This document shows, piece after piece, positions 7,004-8,388 of a stretch of 8,388 nucleotides of DNA. Each line of letters begins with the position of its first letter. Within the stretch, counting starts at the first letter, position 1. The stretch spans positions 1 to 8,388 of the forward strand of contig JAFCZI010000085.1 in the NCBI GenBank assembly GCA_019314425.1, given 5' to 3'. The translations under genes were made by a program, and so were the position numbers. Origin of the DNA: Deltaproteobacteria bacterium. Lineage in GTDB: Bacteria > Desulfobacterota > DSM-4660 > Desulfatiglandales > Desulfatiglandaceae. Under the pieces are notes generated by a model. That model worked only from the letters and a program-made list of their open reading frames with translations. It was not told where the DNA came from and did no database searches.

Positions 7004-7022
7004 CCCATAGCGATCCGATGGG
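7004..7022 (+). terminator. Small hairpin after the tRNA
   Basis: The arms cccat (7004-7008) and atggg (7018-7022) form a five-pair stem. The T tract (7031-7035) is eight bases later and belongs to the dispersed repeat, so terminator function is uncertain. Confidence 0.25.
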
Positions 7023-7025
7023 TTC

Positions 7026-7047
7026 GTGACTTTTTACGAGGCCGTCA
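7026..7047 (+). repeat. Dispersed repeat end, copy A (gactttttacg family)
   Basis: Starting gtgactttttacgagg, this 22-mer matches the reverse complement of 7272-7293 (copy B) at 19 of 22 bases and copy D (7414-7435) at 18 of 22. It contains the TGA stop of the minus-strand DUF6485-like gene (7045-7047). Confidence 0.75.
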
Positions 7048-7248
7048 GATCTTTCCCTGCTGAACCAGACGTGAAAAGTGTTCAAAAGAGCGGTCGTAGG
7101 TTTTTTCCGCATCCTCCGAAAAGTAGCAACCGGGGAGTTGTCGCATGTTCAGATGATAGGCGATACACTCGCAACAGATGCCTTTCCGGGCGCAGGGATC
7201 GTAGGTGCAGTTACATTTTTCAAGGTTTTTTTCCCGATTACATTCCAT
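7045..7248 (-). CDS. Small cysteine-rich protein, DUF6485-like
   Basis: This 67-residue protein has seven cysteines, most of them in the first half ([18 protein letters not shown], then GICCEC), followed by [14 protein letters not shown] and a charged C-terminal helix with ERTYDRS-like [11 protein letters not shown]. The spacing suggests a zinc or iron-sulfur binding site. I recognise it as resembling DUF6485, a small family in anaerobic bacteria of unknown function; this comes from memory of the pattern, not a search. The ATG has a strong purine-rich ribosome site just upstream (aaggggaagagag on the minus strand, about 7251-7263), and codon use is coherent, so it is real despite its size. 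It stands alone between tRNA-Pro and the repeats, bracketed by inverted copies A and B, with its stop inside copy A. Confidence 0.8.
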   Translation of the reverse strand: MECNREKNLEKCNCTYDPCARKGICCECIAYHLNMRQLPGCYFSEDAEKTYDRSFEHFSRLVQQGKI

Positions 7249-7272
7249 GTCTCTCTTCCCCTTCTCAAAACT

Positions 7273-7400
7273 GATGGCGTCGTAAAAAGTCCCATCTACT
7301 GCGTTGCAGTGATTTTTCAGAATCTTAACATACTACAGGTATGCCAGACGATCCTGAAAAACCACTACGCCTTGTATATGGAACCTTTTACAACGCCATC
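7273..7400. repeat. 128-bp imperfect palindrome, probable MITE/REP-like element
   Basis: The outer arms 7273-7293 and 7380-7400 are inverted repeats at 18 of 21 bases (gatggcgtcgtaaaaagtcc at left). Inner arms agtgatttttcag (7308-7320) and ctgaaaaaccact (7354-7366) match at 12 of 13. The apex is catac-tacag-gtatg (7329-7343). The whole unit can form one long hairpin. Its ends belong to the same family as copies A and D. Arrays of this kind with a 'cgtaaaaagtc' end are, to my recollection, common between genes in Desulfobacterales. The unit has no coding potential of its own. Confidence 0.72.
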
Positions 7401-7413
7401 TACAGATAAATTT

Positions 7414-7435
7414 GTGACTTTTTACTGGACCATCA
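7414..7435 (+). repeat. Dispersed repeat end, copy D
   Basis: The sequence gtgactttttactggaccat at 7414-7433 and the next two bases match copy A at 18 of 22 positions, in the same orientation. It lies 13 bp beyond the palindrome at 7273-7400. Confidence 0.65.
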
Positions 7436-7513
7436 AAACTGACGATGGCGTTTTTTGAAAAAATCATATAGGGTGCCAGCATACTCCGGCAGATGGGCAT
7501 CGTCAATTTTTCC

Positions 7514-7542
7514 TTGACAAAGTCCATCATTTCCTCAACATT
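7514..7542 (+). promoter_or_regulatory. Candidate promoter for the NusG paralogue
   Basis: A perfect -35 box TTGACA (7514-7519) is followed 17 bp later by a poor -10 (aacatt, 7537-7542). The predicted transcript would start about 50 bp before the TTG start codon. The -10 weakness keeps confidence low. Confidence 0.3.
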
Positions 7543-7596
7543 TCCGCTAACAGACGCATGAGGGGCGATATCCGGTGAAAAGGAGCGTGGATTATT

Positions 7597-8136
7597 TTGG
7601 AAACGGAAACCCTGACGGATTCAATTGTGGCGCCGGCTCGATGGTGGGCACTGCATACGCGGAGCCGTTTTGAGCAGAAGGTTCATACGGGACTTTGCGG
7701 GAAATCCCTCGAAGCTTTTTTTCCGCGAATTGAGGTGATGAGCCGTCGAAAAGACCGACGGAAAAAGATATTGGTGCCCATGATTCCGGGTTATGTTTTT
7801 GTCCGCTCGGTCCTGACGCCGGAGGAATATCACCGCATCATCCAGACGGTTGGGGTCGTTCGGATGGTGGCTTTTAAGGGGAAACCGGTTCCCGCAAACG
7901 AACAGGAACTTTCTTCCCTGATGATCCTGGACGGCACGGATCGAACGGTTCAAAACCGCACCTACATGCGGAAAGGAGACCGCGTGATGATCATGGATGG
8001 GCCTCTCAAAGGACTGGAAGGCTTTTATATTCGGCACAAGAACAAAACCGATCAGGTCGTGGTTTCAGTTGATCTGCTGCAACGATCCCTGGAAGTGGAA
8101 CTTGAAGGCTGGGCACTGGAAAGGCTTTCGGAATAG
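7597..8136 (+). CDS. Specialised NusG paralogue, UpxY/RfaH-type antiterminator
   Basis: This 179-residue transcription elongation factor binds RNA polymerase and normally suppresses termination in one long operon, often for capsule, O-antigen or exopolysaccharide. The NGN domain (about 15-115) opens with ARWWALHTRSRFEQKV, then SRRKDRRKKILVPMIPGYVFVRS. A short linker leads to the KOW motif MRKGDRVMIMDGPLKGLEGFY (as KGDRVMIMDGPLKGLEG, about 127-143). The unusual early residues and short length favour a paralogue over housekeeping NusG, which is usually flanked by secE and ribosomal genes. The start is TTG 7597, with aggag at 7581-7585 eleven bases upstream; GTG 7627 is an alternative but would leave only two residues before the NGN strand. 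No polysaccharide gene follows at once: a terminator-like hairpin and a change in base composition come next. Confidence 0.88.
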   Translation: METETLTDSIVAPARWWALHTRSRFEQKVHTGLCGKSLEAFFPRIEVMSRRKDRRKKILVPMIPGYVFVRSVLTPEEYHRIIQTVGVVRMVAFKGKPVPANEQELSSLMILDGTDRTVQNRTYMRKGDRVMIMDGPLKGLEGFYIRHKNKTDQVVVSVDLLQRSLEVELEGWALERLSE

Positions 8137-8141
8137 ACTAT

Positions 8142-8171
8142 CCCGGCTGACAGCCGGGGGCTATATTTTTT
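8142..8171 (+). terminator. Intrinsic terminator-like hairpin after the NusG paralogue
   Basis: A perfect seven-pair GC-rich stem (cccggct 8142-8148, agccggg 8152-8158) has a three-base loop and a T run at 8166-8171. The T run begins seven bases after the stem, so it is either a slightly imperfect terminator or a regulated site in the leader of a downstream operon. Confidence 0.6.
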
Positions 8172-8237
8172 ACTCACCGTGAACGATTACGGTTTCTACA
8201 ATTAAATTCATAAGATAAGCGGTTTATCCCCCTGTAA

Positions 8238-8388
8238 CCGAAGGGGCGGAGCCAGGAGGTCATTACCTCCCTCCGGACCCTAATCGAAGAAAGGCTGGCG
8301 GCGGGCGACCGAATCATGGTCGCGGCTTACGACGCGCGGGTCGAAATCCTCTCCAACTTTGATGACGATCCCGAGGTCCATGCCGCCC
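8238..8388 (+). pseudogene. Fragment resembling the VWFA-related domain, no start, 3' partial
   Basis: Frame 3 is open from 8238 to the window end and reads PKGRSQEVITSLRTLIEERL, then AAGDRIMVAAYDARVEILSNF and DDDPEVHAA. The block LRTLIEERLAAGDRIMVAAYD resembles part of the 'VWFA-related' domain I know from Acidobacteria and some other phyla (LR.FL...L.PGDRVMV..YD), with the usual 'F..D' following. Codon third positions are strongly GC-rich, unlike the upstream genes, which supports real coding. There is no start codon before ATG 8316, which is inside the domain, and a TAA stands in frame at 8235-8237. The 5' part is therefore missing, frameshifted or lost at a junction. The family assignment rests on about 45 residues and is tentative. 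An assembly join at about 8235 is possible. Confidence 0.5.
8243..8280 (+). repeat. Nested stem-loop at the start of the GC-rich segment
   Basis: The arms cggag (8247-8251) with ctccg (8271-8275), and ggaggt (8255-8260) with acctcc (8265-8270), enclose a catt loop with a cca bulge. Three outer G-C pairs are also possible (8243-8246 with 8278-8280). It overlaps the open frame of the downstream fragment, so it may be only a by-product of GC-rich coding sequence. Confidence 0.45.

Larger units (their letters stand above)
7249..7596. other. 348-bp gene-free interval between DUF6485 and the NusG paralogue
   Basis: The interval holds the palindrome 7273-7400, repeat copy D, and a near-duplicate of tcaaaactga at 7265-7274 and 7433-7442. 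It also holds the stretch 7443-7457 (cgatggcgttttttg) and the presumed leader of the NusG-like gene (7458-7596). A minus-strand frame open across 7333-7620 with ATG at 7530 is mostly made of repeat sequence, and I do not call it a gene. Confidence 0.6.

Noticed and set aside
7078..7458. Plus-strand 126-residue ORF over the repeats
   Set aside because: It is antisense to the cysteine-rich gene and then translates the palindrome; there is no ribosome site or family signature.
7561..7596. ops/JUMPstart element for an RfaH-like factor
   Set aside because: ggggcga and the later ggggcggagcc (8243-8253) share only a few bases with ggcggtag, too little to call.
1..8388. CRISPR array or toxin-antitoxin/defence locus
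   Set aside because: No regularly spaced repeats with unique spacers were found, and no gene pair has toxin, antitoxin, nuclease or restriction motifs.

Overview
The window looks like a chromosomal stretch from a sulfate-reducer-like member of the Desulfobacterota, most likely near Desulfobacterales. This is an inference, not a database result. It rests on a divergent DnaA-type protein of the kind I associate with that group, a small cysteine-rich protein resembling DUF6485, glycosyltransferase and TPR membrane-protein families common there, and dispersed palindromic repeats around a 'gactttttacg' core. Base composition is mid-range until about 8235 and clearly GC-richer after it.

Layout. 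At 1-971 is the 3' part of a divergent dnaA-like gene whose N-terminal end lies outside the window. At 969-1147 is a non-coding element with 17/19 matching terminal inverted repeats ending in TA on both sides. It lies exactly on the dnaA stop codon and just upstream of a GT4 glycosyltransferase gene (about 1175-2344, plus strand). Convergent to that gene is a minus-strand pair, a GT2 DPM1-like glycosyltransferase followed by a DUF2304-like small membrane protein (3473-2308), joined by an ATGA stop/start overlap. Plus-strand genes follow: a 723-residue multi-spanning membrane protein with six C-terminal TPRs, related to TMTC / GT-C glycosyltransferases (3665-5836), and an orotate phosphoribosyltransferase (5891-6676). 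Next come a structured non-coding stretch (6731-6823) and tRNA-Pro(CGG) (6920-6996).

The minus-strand DUF6485-like gene (7045-7248) is bracketed by inverted copies of the dispersed repeat, and a 128-bp imperfect palindrome of the same family follows at 7273-7400. A specialised NusG paralogue (UpxY/RfaH type, 7597-8136) is followed by a hairpin terminator. After a sharp rise in GC, the window ends in a start-less fragment resembling the VWFA-related domain.

How the genes fit together. GT4, GT2 plus DUF2304 and the TMTC-like protein all point to envelope glycan or glycoprotein work, and a NusG paralogue of this type usually serves a long polysaccharide operon. No complete polysaccharide operon follows it here, so it may be separated from its target. 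pyrE and tRNA-Pro are housekeeping genes.

The most interesting material is non-coding: the TA-flanked element with an internal 24-bp direct repeat, the clustered palindromic repeats around the small cysteine-rich gene, and the unassigned hairpin region before the tRNA. I found no CRISPR array, no transposase gene and no clearly new multi-gene system.
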